From Gordionus sp. m RMFG-2023 (Eukaryota > Nematomorpha > Gordioida > Chordodea > Parachordodidae), in NCBI RefSeq assembly GCF_954871325.1, contig NC_088775.1, positions 28,497,561-28,561,560 of the forward strand: a DNA stretch of 64,000 bases, written 5' to 3'. The notes under the pieces are model-generated. The model saw only the letters and a program-made list of their open reading frames with translations. It ran no database searches and had not been told where the DNA came from. Numbering within the stretch: position 1 is the first letter of the stretch; each line of letters starts with the position of its first letter. A program made the translations under genes and the position numbers. Below, one piece after another: positions 34,023 to 44,599 of this stretch.

Positions 34023-34901
34023 ATTCTTATTGCAGATACAATATTTTTATTAAAAATAGTATAATATATAAATATTATGACTAAGAATTCATTATAATTA
34101 CTTATTGAAAATAAAAATTTTATGTTATAATAATATAGCAATTTTATGATTTGAATTTATAAAGAGAGGTGTATTTTTCTCTAAGATTTGACTAATTCAT
34201 CTAGAATCAAATTTTTATCTAGAATAATCTCCTTATAAATATTTAATATTACGAATCATTTAACCGGCTTTCACCGGTGCTATTTCTAAAATAGGGTTTT
34301 AACCTTTTCAAAATTGAAGAAGACCTTTCATTAGTACAGGTGCTAATCGGTAGTGCTATTACACATGGAAAGGGCCTGCAAAGCATTTTTTGGTCTCAAA
34401 GAGTACTCTATTCTGTCAAAATTTTTAGACAAAATTCGACATCACAAAGTAACTTAGCATACGATCCTAATAATTCATCAGAATAAAACTCTGAGACTTA
34501 ATATCCTCTCGTGTTTCAAGTGTATTCAGACTCAACCGGCAAAAGAAAATGAAAGTTGTTTAGAATAAAATTGTGACTAATAAATCTTTCCTTTAATTGA
34601 AATAAAAATGTATCAATAAGGGGAGTAAAAATATTTAATTTATAAAAATCCTCAATCGTAAATGAATCAATATTTAAGCGATTTGACTATCTAGAAACTA
34701 CTCTAGGTTTAAAATTTTTAATCTCAAACATATTAGTTATCACCTTTACTTTCTAATTATATTTACCAAATTAAATAATTTTTCTTTTATTTAAAAATTA
34801 TAAAAAATTAATTAAAATTTTAAAAATCTAATTAGTTTAACAATATAAATTTTATTATTAAATTTATAAATATCTAATTTAACTATGCTAGAAAAAATTT
34901 A

Positions 34902-34995
34902 CAATATATTTTTATTGTTATTTAATATTTTACAATATATTTTTATTGTTATTTAATATTTTAAATATATTTTTATTGTTATTTAATATTTTACA
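34902..34995. repeat. 32-bp tandem repeat, three copies
   Basis: Three near-identical units containing ATATTTTTATTGTTATTTAA lie inside the 33192-35249 element. Confidence 0.85.
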
Positions 34996-35968
34996 TATAA
35001 TTTTTAATATATATTTTTTAACCATGTTAACATTTAAAATTGAAAATTCTTATTTGTTTTTTTAAATATATTTCATTTTCATATCTTATATAATTTTATT
35101 TATAAATTGAAACCGTTTTTAAATAAAATTATTAGCAATAAGAAAAAAATTTTCTATCTAAAAAATATTTTTTAAATTAAAAAATTTTTTTTTTCGGAGG
35201 TTATGAGGGGGTGGGGGTTTAGCCCCAAAATTCCCTCTTTACGCCACTGAATATAAGTAATTCTTATGCAAATAATGGTATTATTTAAAAAAATATGAGG
35301 ATATTATGAAAATATAAATAATAGACACTTTGATTAAAAGTAGTATTAAATTGCATAAATTTTAAGAGTTAATACAAAAATTATATAAATGTTATAACTA
35401 AGAATTCATTTCATGAAAAAATTTATTATAAATATTATATATTAAAACAAATATAATCATATTGCAATTTTTTGATTTAAATTTATAAAGGGAGATCTAC
35501 TTTTCTCTGAGATTTTGCTAATTCACCTAGAATCAAATTTTTATCTAGAATAATCTCCTTAACGTTTTTCACTGGTGGTATTTCTTAAATAGATTTTTAA
35601 CCTTTTTAAAGTTGAAAAAGACCTTTCATTAGTACAGGTACTAATTGATAAGGTAGCTAAAATTATTAATAATGTTTTGATATCAGGCAGGGAATCTAAA
35701 GTAATCCGACATCACAAAGTAACTTATCATATGAGCCCACTAAATCATCAGCGTAAATCTTTGAGTAGTGTTTTTAAACGGCTCGTTTTAAGCCGATTTT
35801 AAAAACAGCTAACTCAATATTTCATCCTGAAAAATATTACTCAAGCCTCAATACTTTACTCATAAATGGAACAAAGGTCTAGACATATATTCTCGAAATC
35901 TCGAGGCTTAGACAATATTTTTCTGGCTAAAATATTGAGTTGGCCGTTTTTAAAAATCGGCTCAAAAC

Positions 35969-37375
35969 CAGGGATGTGAACCCGAACTCTTGTATTTTGG
36001 CTGAACCCGAACCCCGACCCTTTTTAAAAGTGGAGGGTCCAAGGGTTCTAGGTGGCATAAAAAATTTTAAAAATAAAAATATTTTTTTAAAAAATAATAT
36101 AAATTTTTTTAAAATTTATTCACTTTTTTGTGGAATCATTTATTTATCTTGGCGTTTTTCTTTCAATTTTCCTGAACTTCCATTTTATTTAGAGATTATA
36201 TCATAAATAATTTTCCAGTGTAATAATATTTTATTATATAAATTTATTAATATGCTATGTTATAGAAATACGTTTATTATTTTGAAAGTGAATTGTTTTG
36301 TAGTACAAGAATTAATATTTTAATTTAAATGATAATGCACAACACGTTGGTCCTCAATTTGTATGATGATAGAACGATTATTAAGTTTGAAAGATTTCTG
36401 TAATGATTTTATTATAGGAGCATGTAAAGTCATTTTGTCGTAGATGATTGATGCCAAATAAAGGACCTTACTAGTGTATTAGTTCTTTTAAAAATAACAA
36501 TATTAAGATTACAATCAGAAGAATTATGTTTATTAGATGCCGATTAGATTTATAAAAATTTTCAGTCCTTTTTATACGTAGTATTAGAAAACATGAAAAT
36601 TAGAGAGCAACAATATTTGAAAAATAGTTTAGTATATGCTTCTATATATTTAGACCCTCGATATCAAGTTTTATTGAGTATTGAGCAAAAACAAATGGCT
36701 AAAGACCATATTATGGATTTATGGCATAAGAAAACTCCATTATTTACAATATATTGGAGGCTACGACAATACCTATTGGTTGTAGTGATAATAATAATAA
36801 TGATAGCAACATTGATGATCTTGAAATTTTACTATTAGATAGAGAAAAAAAAATTAAATAATCATCAGATAGAAAGGAGGATCAAAAAATGCCTAGTGCA
36901 TCTTTAATAGTAAGAGAATAAATAAGGATATAAATATTAAAATTCTGGGAAGAAAATTCTTCAATATATCCAGAATTATATATCTTATCTAGAATCTTTA
37001 TGGCTGTACAGGCGACACAAGTACAATAATTTTATAAAGATAACTATCTATTTTAGGTAAGGGTAGAACGTGGTGAATTTTTATCTTTGAAATATATATT
37101 GTGTACTTTACGTGGAAATCTCAAGGATGATATATTAGAAGATATTATGATTGTGCGAGAATAAAACATTTAAAATATAAATTATTTCATTTTAAAATTT
37201 TTCATTTGCAAATTATGAATATGTATATATTGAAGTATAATAATAAATGAATAAAAATTAATCTTATTTTGAGTCATTATTTTTATGTGCCCTGAACCCG
37301 AACCCTAGACCCGGGTCCTTTCAAATTTTATTCCTCAGACCTGGACCCTTTTTTGTCGAGGGGTTCACATCCCTG
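35969..37375 (+). mobile_element. hAT element, CAGGGATGTGAACCCG ends, TSD CTCAAAAC
   Basis: Ends CAGGGATGTGAACC and GGTTCACATCCCTG are flanked by the perfect 8-bp repeat CTCAAAAC (35961-35968 and 37376-37383), which falls inside the MITE above. It is internally deleted, with the C-terminal transposase region still legible. Confidence 0.93.
36593..37164 (+). pseudogene. hAT transposase C-terminal remnant
   Basis: The frame MKIREQQYLKNSLVYASIYL followed by DPRYQVLLSIEQKQMAKDH corresponds to the AIYLDPRYNVFLTFEE block of the transposase at 52891. Further on, YPELYILSRIFMAVQATQV and VERGEFLSLKYILCTLRGNL with ILEDIMIVRE match its C-terminal dimerisation domain. Frame breaks separate the pieces and the N-terminal half is missing. 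Confidence 0.8.
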
Positions 37376-37423
37376 CTCAAAACGAGCCGTTTAACAACAC
37401 TAACTCTGAGATATTCTTAATAT

Positions 37424-37585
37424 CCTCTCGCGTTTCACGTGTAATCAAGAGTTTACACTCAACTGACAAAAGAAAATAAAATTATGATTAATAAATCTTT
37501 CCTCTCGTATTTCAAGTGTAATCAAGAGTTTAGACTCAACCGACAAAAGAAAATAAAATTATGATTAATAAACCTTTCCTTTAAT
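37424..37585. repeat. About 80-bp direct duplication
   Basis: Two adjacent copies of a unit with CCTCTCG.GTTTCA.GTGTAA and GACAAAAGAAAATAAAATTA. A third diverged copy sits in the related element at about 34500-34590. Confidence 0.75.
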
Positions 37586-39179
37586 TGAAGTAAAATGTAT
37601 CTGTAAGGGGAATAAAAATGTTTATTTTATAAAAATCCTCAATCGTAGATGCATCAATATTTGAGCGATTGGATTGACTAAAAACTACTCTAGGTTTAAG
37701 AATTTCAATCACAAACATATTAGCAATCTATTTTACTTTCTCATACATTTTATGAAATTTCTCATCCACATTCTCTGATATTTGTTATTATCTCAACAAT
37801 ATCCTTTGCTCTATTCATAACGTCCCTTAAATTCAACTTAATTTTTTGTAGCATTTTGCTAAAATCATATGTATAATTAAATAAAAAAATAAACACATTG
37901 AATTGATATTAAAAATTGTGTTTAATAATAGCTTGCAAAAGATTCTCAGCATCTGCTGAATCTTTTTCCTTGCTTGATATATAAAATTCCAGTGCTGCAA
38001 ATACAACATCATATAATTTATTTTAAAAAATATATAAATAATCAAATACTTTAGATCAATTATTATTTATAATAAATTTTAAAAAAAATTATGGGGGGGG
38101 GCATGCCTACGCCACTGATTACAAACAATTTAAAGTGCTATAATTACTGAGTGTGAAAAAGACCGTAAAGAGGCTTTAGGTTTTCTTAAGCCCTTCTATA
38201 AAACCAGGCTTGATTTATCAGGATCCAATATCATACATTTGGGATTTCCATGTTATATATGGAGAATATAAATAATGAAATTTTATATAATATTAAAAAA
38301 TAATAATAACAAGAAAAGAAATTCTTAATAACATGCTGGTTAAAATGCAGAAATATCTCAGAATTATTTTGCTATGAATCATGTTTCAACATTGTTGGGC
38401 CCGAGATTAAAAAAGGTTACATGCCTACTCTTAATAGAGTTGAGTATATGACCAAATTTGCACAATATTTAAGGAAAATAAAGAATAAAAAAAATACAGG
38501 ATTAACTAATTCTCACGTATATTTTTAATATTTATTTATTAAATCCTAATTTTCAAATATTTGTGTCAGGAGGAAACCAATGAATTTAGTTTTTTAGAAA
38601 CTATTATATCTTAAAGAAGAAATCCAGAAGGGGGTATATCGGAAGAAATTCTAGAAGAACATATTTCAGAACTTCACTGAACCTCTTGTTTCATTGAAGG
38701 ATGGCATATTAGTATGGTGGAAAGACAATAGTGAAAGGTCTTTAAAATTGTAAATAATAAATATAGTTTATTATATAGATTTCCAGTCCTCTCATTAGCA
38801 GCTGAGAATTTTCAGGCAACATCTGTCCCCTATGAACAAATATTTTTGAAAGCAGGAGATCTGGTCATAAAAAAGGAAAAAGTGTTCAAACAAAACAATT
38901 CAAGTTTTGATGTGTACAGATTCTTGGTTAAAGAATAAAATAGATCTACCGCCTCCATTAAGTTCCTCTTATAAAGGCATTAGCATTTATTTAAAATAAA
39001 TATTTGCATTAATAATTATATTTTTCATATTACATAATTGACTTTATCTCCTATTATAATAATCTTCAAAAAACGTCAATCACATTTAACCAATAGTGTT
39101 CTTTTTGTCCAATGATAATCATCATAACAATTTTAAGCCAATAGTAATTCCCATGTGATTTATAATATAGCGAATATAC

Positions 39180-39800
39180 TCAAATGCACTATTATCATTC
39201 CAGAGGTATGTGATGCTATATGGAAAACTTTAATAGATGTCCAGTTCCAACTAGAGAACATTGTGAGATGGTTTTAAATTTAGATATTAATATATTTTTA
39301 GATTGCACAAGAATATTTTGAGAAACATGGATTTCCAAACTGCCTTGGCTTATTAGATGGTAAGCACGTAAAAATAACAAGTCCTGCAAAATCTGGAACC
39401 CATTGTTACAATTATAGATCTTTTAAATCAATTGCTTAGTTTAGCTAATAGCATTATAAATTTATATATAAAGATGTGATGGTGTCACTTTCAGAAATAG
39501 TAGTTTATATCAAAGTAAATTTTTAATATTAATAAATAATTTTTAATTATTTTAGAGTTAGAAAATCAAACACTTTTTATTCCTCCTAAATTAATGCCAA
39601 TTATTATCATTTTCCATATGTAATTATATGAAAAATAAATATCAGTCTAGAAGAAAAAATAGAATGTGCATTAAATGCACTGAATACACACCTAATATTA
39701 TACCTATTACTGAATATTTAAGGATCAGTAGAACTTTAAATGCATCAAGTACCAATTCAAGAAGAATAAGAGATTTATTTAAATACTATTTTAATTCTTG
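39180..39800 (+). pseudogene. PIF/Harbinger transposase fragment (HARBI1-like)
   Basis: A broken plus-strand frame gives FEKHGFPNCLGLLDGKHVKI, then SPAKSGTHCYNYRSFKSIA, the region around the first catalytic aspartate of Harbinger transposases (FPNCLGALDGKHV). Near 39660-39790, EEKIECALNALNTHLILY and LNASSTNSRRIRDLFKYYF fit the C-terminal part. It is interrupted by stops and AT-rich insertions or introns. Confidence 0.7.
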
Positions 39801-41070
39801 AATTTATGAATAATTTAACATTTATACCATTATATTGGGGAATCAGAATTTTCTCCTTTATTGGATGAATCAGAAATTTTCCTGTCTTATGAGGTGTTAT
39901 TTGAAAATTTATATTTATTTGGGGTTATTCTAAAATTTCCCATTATTTTTATAAAATATGTTAATGAAGTATATATTTAGTAATTTTAATTTATGTGCAC
40001 AATTAAAAAATCTTTTAAGCTAAATTTTTATTCTTTTGTATTTGTAATTTATAATCTAAAAATTTATTCTTGCTAGATGAGAGTTTTATGTTACCAATGT
40101 GTGCTTTGTGCCTTCCATTATTAAAAACCCTTAAGGAAGGATCCATTCCACATTGAATTTTATACAACTATATATCTTCTAATTGGTAATTTTTATGCAT
40201 AAGTAAATATTTGCATCTCTCTTATCGTTTCTGAAAATTTGGCCTTTCTACATGCATTCCATAGTGTTGTATATTTTCTTATAACTTCATAATTGTAGAA
40301 TGTATGTTATTCATAACTTATTAGAACATTTTTGATTAAATGTATAACCTTTTTTTTAACTTATTAGTTTGACTATGATTGAAGTTAACCTCCTATTAAT
40401 TGTTAACTTAGAATATTTTTTTATTTTTTCTATAAACTTTATTTTACTATATTTAAGCCTTATCATTAAATAATTTATCATTATAATTTTATAATTTTAT
40501 TTTGATAATATTGATATTGGTATAATTTAAAAATTTTTTATAAAGCATTAAAATATCAAAACAACTATATAAAAATATATAAAATTACTAAATAAAAATA
40601 TATATTGTAATTTAATAAAAAATGTCTTAAATTTAAATTTATATTTTGTAACTAAGTAATAAATCATTTGGAAGGGTGGTGGTTTGTTTAAAATTTAATT
40701 AGGATGAACATATTTTCAGCATGGTACTTTAATATGTATTCATGAATTTCATATAAATACCAGGAGCTAACCAGTAGAATGATAAGTAAATCAGATATTT
40801 CCCCTTCATTTGATGATAATTTTTAAAAATTTTCCCAATAATTAAAATGGCAAAAAAAAATGTACATATTAGACAGATTTAATTCTTATAAACCCCTTAC
40901 ATCAGACCTATTTTTCTGGATCCGAGAAAAAAATAAATTATTCTGGGTTTTCCTGGGCTTTGGAAATATTTTTCACAATTAATATGGACTTGGACGTAAC
41001 TTGGGAAACATTTTTAAAATTAATATAGTCTTAGATTCCTGAAATATTTTTAATTTTAAATATGGGCTAG
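39801..41070. other. AT-rich interior of the hAT element
   Basis: No gene is seen. A GGGGAATCAGAATTTTCTCC patch near 39838 may be the end of the Harbinger copy; its partner was not located. Confidence 0.35.
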
Positions 41071-41074
41071 AAAT

Positions 41075-41995
41075 TGGCCTGAAAAATTTTTTTAAAGACA
41101 TGGCCAGGCATGTTCAAAAACCAAGGCCCATGCAACTTTCATATTCTGATTGTATTTTTAAATGCAATGTGACTTTTTATATATTATTTCAGTCAACTAC
41201 CAAGATTATTATGGTCTTTGGGGGGTTTGAGAAAATTTTCCCAAGTGCGTGGACCTGGCTTGAGAATTTTTTAATATTAGGCATAGGTGTAATATTTAAC
41301 ACAGAATATTAAGGCCCTCTGGTAAAAGCTAATTTAAATATATTTTTATTCAAAAAAATAGTATTCACCTTTAGTCTTAATGGGTTGGCCTTGGTCTGAA
41401 GTAGGGGTGAGCTGGGATAAAATAAAATTAAAAATAGATATGGTTTTTAGAGATTTACCTATCTCCAGGTTTGGAAAAATTTTGAAAATTACTATGGGTT
41501 GGCCAGGCTTGAGAAATTTTTTTATAAAATTATCATGGGTTGAGCTGGGCTTGAAAATATTTTTATAAATTACATTGGACAAGGCTTGGGGATAATTTTT
41601 CAAAATTATTATGAGCTTGGACGCTTGAGAATTTTTTTATTATTAACTATTGGTCAGACATTGGCCTAAAAGAAATTTTTTTGCAGGCCTGGGCTCGGCA
41701 TGATCAAAAAACCAAGGGTAATGAAAATCCGATTTTGATTGTATTTTTAAATTCATTATGATTTTAAATATTTTATTTCAGTTACTACCAAAATTATTAT
41801 GATCTTTCATTGGACTTGGAAGAATTTTTTTAAATTATTATGGCTTTGAATTTTGCCTGAGAATTTTTTTTAATATTGAATATTAGGTATAAGTGATCAG
41901 TAATATTTAACAAATAATATTGGTATTATCAAGTAAAAGCTTTAATTTTATTTTTACTCAAACCATGGTATTTACACTAGTTTTAATGAACCTGG
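41075..41995. repeat. Direct duplication of about 310 bp, copies 615 bp apart
   Basis: 41075-41395 and 41690-41995 are diverged direct copies sharing GGCCTGAAAAATTTTTT, GGCATG.TCAAAAA.CCAAGG, TGATTGTATTTTTAAAT and TTTATTTCAGTTACTACCAA. The whole zone is built of GGCTTGGAAATTTTT-like units. The open frames on both strands here are products of the repeats. Confidence 0.7.
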
Positions 41996-43164
41996 CCTGA
42001 AGGGGGGAGGGGGTAAAAAGAATAAAAATTGGATATTATTTTCAAATAACAGGTTACAAATATCATAAAAGTAAGAAGAAAATTCTCATTCCCCGTCATT
42101 TTTGACGGGCTCTAAAATTAAATAAAATGATAAACAAATTAAATTAGGTAAAAAGAAAAATATTTTTTTAAAAAAATAAAAAGACCGGTCTAAAACTGGT
42201 CTTTTTGTAGAACCACTGTCTGGATCGATCTTTTTCTTAATGATCTTGGTCTGGTTCGAGCAAAAGACCGGACAGTGACTTTTCACTAGGTGTCGCATAC
42301 ATAGGTATCCCAGTTGTTTGTTGGACGGTTATAATAAGGCTTGGGTCTCTCCTCTCCGGTTCAATATAGGGTCATTCCTTATCAAATCAATCGCTTTACA
42401 ACCTGACCATATCAGATTTTGCTAAAATTTGGTATGCAAGTTAATGAAGTGTAATTGACGAATCCAAAATATTAACCCTTTAACTCTACTAGAACCAGAG
42501 ATATATTGTCTCAAAGTGGCCCTGCTTGGTCATTTTTCGAAAAAAAGGATTTTTTAAAATTGGAATAACTTTAATATTAGATAAACTATATATATCTATC
42601 ATGGCTCATTTAATAGCCCTAAGTAAACTCTTCCACGTATTTTAAATAAAATTAATTTTTGTTTAATAAATTTTTTAAAAATTGCGGTTAAAAATTTTTA
42701 ATTAATTTTTTTAAATGCTAGTATAAATTTTTTTTCCAAATTTCAGAGCATTTGTAAAGAGTACCAAGAACTGTTCATATAAAAATTTTCAGAATGGTAA
42801 AAAAAGGTTAAATAGGTTTATGCTTAAAATAAATTCCGCTAGATGGCGTTACTAATTTTAAATAGCTTAAAACTTAATTTTTAAAAATAAAAGTCAATCT
42901 ACCTTTTATTTATATACCATAATATAATATTTTTTGAATAAAATGGCATTTTGGCACAAAAATAAAATTTTCGCTAGATAGCGCAAGTAATTTATAAAAA
43001 ATAGATAATGATGATTTAAATTAATTATCGAATTTTCAATTCATTTTCCCAATAAATTTATCGATTTTTAAAATTAATTAAAACTATTTAAATTTGAATA
43101 TCATGATATGTAAAAATCCTTAAAATATAAATAAACATTTATCAAAGAAGAGATTACAGTAAGT

Positions 43165-44035
43165 TGCTGGATGACAGAATTTGACAAAATCACTATTAGC
43201 AATTATATCTGTATTGCATACTGCTTAACTTTATATAAATCTAAAAAGGAGGGAATTCCAATTTACCAGGAAAACAATACCGCTAATTCAAATGAATTCT
43301 TAAAATCTACCATAGAAGTAGAAAATGATACTCCAATTAATAATGATAACGCACCACTCCCGATATCTTTCTTTGAATCCTTAAATTCAACGTTATTAGA
43401 TATTGGACAATATCCAATTATAAAAAAGAGATTAGAAAAGTAATGTACTAAGCAAAAGCTTGCAAGAATTTCAAAGGGTATAGAAAATTCTTCAACCATC
43501 GATGGAGATAAATAATAGCAACGCCAGCGATGGAGATCAATAATAGCAACGATTTGATAATTCAAAATAGTTATGTATGTTCCAATTTGGAGGTAATACT
43601 GTTAATTCTGTATATTAGATAAAAATTGATAATCCTCCGAATTGGAGCATGCATAACTATAATTTCGAATTATCAAATCGTTGCTATTATCTCCATCGCT
43701 GGCGGCTATTATTTATCTCCATCGATGGTTGAAGAATTTTCTATACCCTTTGAAATTCTTGCAAGTTTTTGCTTAGTACATTACTTTTCTTTTAATCTTT
43801 TTTTTTTAATTGGAGATTGTCCAATATCTAATAACGATGAATTTAAGGATTCTAAGAAAGATATAGGGAGCTGTGCGTTATCGTTATTAATTGGAGTATA
43901 ATTTTCTACTTCTATGGTGGATTTTAAGAATTCATTTGAAGTTGTAGCGGTATTGTTTTCCTGGTAAATTGGAATACCCTCCTTTTTAGATTTATATAAA
44001 GTTAAGCGGCATGCAATACAGATATAATCGCCGCA
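43165..44035. pseudogene. Two inverted copies of an N-terminal zinc-type transposase piece
   Basis: Plus-strand 43171-43443 reads YICIAYCLTLYKSKKEGIPI and further SFFESLNSTLLDIGQYPI. The inverted arm, read on the minus strand from about 44035 to 43780, gives YICIACRLTLYKSKKEGIPI with the paired-cysteine spacing intact. This resembles the cysteine region at the start of the 15528 frame. The open minus frame 43263-43565 and plus frame 43626-43901 are shadows of these copies. Confidence 0.6.
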
Positions 44036-44599
44036 AATTCAATCATCCAGCAACTTACTGGAATCTCTTCTTGGATGAATGTTTTTTTATATGAAGGATT
44101 TTTACATATCATGATATTCAAATTTAAATAATAAATTTATTGGGAAAATGAATCGAAAAATCGATAATTAATTTAAATCATAATTAGCAATTATATAAAA
44201 TTACTTGCGCTATCTAACGGAAATTTTATTTTTGTGCCAAAATGCGATTTTATTCAGCAAATATTATATTATGGTTAGACCTGTGCGCCGCCGGTATTTT
44301 TATTCACGCCGGAAAAGCCGCCGATTGAGATCAGCGGTGCGAGCCGGCTCGCCACCGATTTTTATTATGGCGGCGGCGCGGCGTGTGTAATTTTTAGAAA
44401 GCATATTAATTTTATTTATATAAAATTATTATTTGAATTTGAATACTAACATTAATAAAATTAAAATATGAATTGTATTCTATTGCTAAATATAATAGAC
44501 TAGTGTATATCATTTACATTCATTCATACATCATATTATATTTCCACAAACAATTCATATTAATTATTTTTATGAACTTGCACGTTTTAAACCACCCTA

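Larger units (their letters stand above)
33192..35249. mobile_element. hAT element, CAGTGGCGTAACCAG ends, TSD AATATAAG
   Basis: Same family as its host element, inserted with the perfect duplication AATATAAG (33184-33191 and 35250-35257). A run of about 15 G lies inside the left end and GGGGGTGGGGG inside the right end. The interior near 34260-34700 is homologous to 35560-37700 of the host element. It carries a further MITE at 33677. Confidence 0.92.
35766..37402. mobile_element. hAT MITE of the TAGTGTTGTTAAACGGC family, split by a hAT insertion
   Basis: Ends TAGTGTTTTTAAACGGCTC and GAGCCGTTTAACAACACTA, flanked by TCTTTGAG and ACTCTGAG (6 of 8). Without the inserted element the MITE is about 222 bp, matching the lengths of its relatives. 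Confidence 0.85.
32875..38117. mobile_element. hAT element, CAGTGGCGTAGCCAG ends, TSD ATTACAAA
   Basis: Ends CAGTGGCGTAGCCAG and CCTACGCCACTG are flanked by the perfect repeat ATTACAAA at 32867-32874 and 38118-38125. G-runs sit just inside both ends. No transposase of its own is recognised. It contains an element of its own family (33192-35249) and, further right, a MITE (35766-37402). Confidence 0.92.
31680..38945 (+). pseudogene. hAT transposase remnant split by a 5.2-kb insertion
   Basis: Legible parts in order are a BED-finger remnant near 31740, TIDMWSSIN and FIALTVHYIDSSF (first catalytic region, 32285-32370), and IPIRWNSSYLIMI near 32740. After the nested insertion come LVKMQKYLRIILL near 38335 and the C-terminal dimerisation block FPVLSLAAENFQATSVPYEQ and KAGDLVIKKEK near 38780-38890. 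Many stops and frame changes are present. Confidence 0.75.
31487..42288 (+). mobile_element. Decayed hAT element with nested insertions, relative of 28670-29486
   Basis: The left part (GCCCGGTCTATCGG, then GACCGGTCTTC) and right part (GACCGGTCT, AAGACCGGACAGTGACTTTTCACTA) match the GGTCCGG-type ends of the 28670 element, and 31560-31960 is collinear with that element's inside. The exact left end is uncertain and flanks do not match. About 5.2 kb is a later insertion (32875-38117), and a Harbinger piece lies at 39180-39800. Without the insertions it would be about 5 kb. Confidence 0.65.

Noticed and set aside
41346-41603. Overlapping open frames on both strands at 41100-41603
   Set aside because: They lie in a degenerate direct repeat and arise from repeated GGCCTGG/AATTTTT units.
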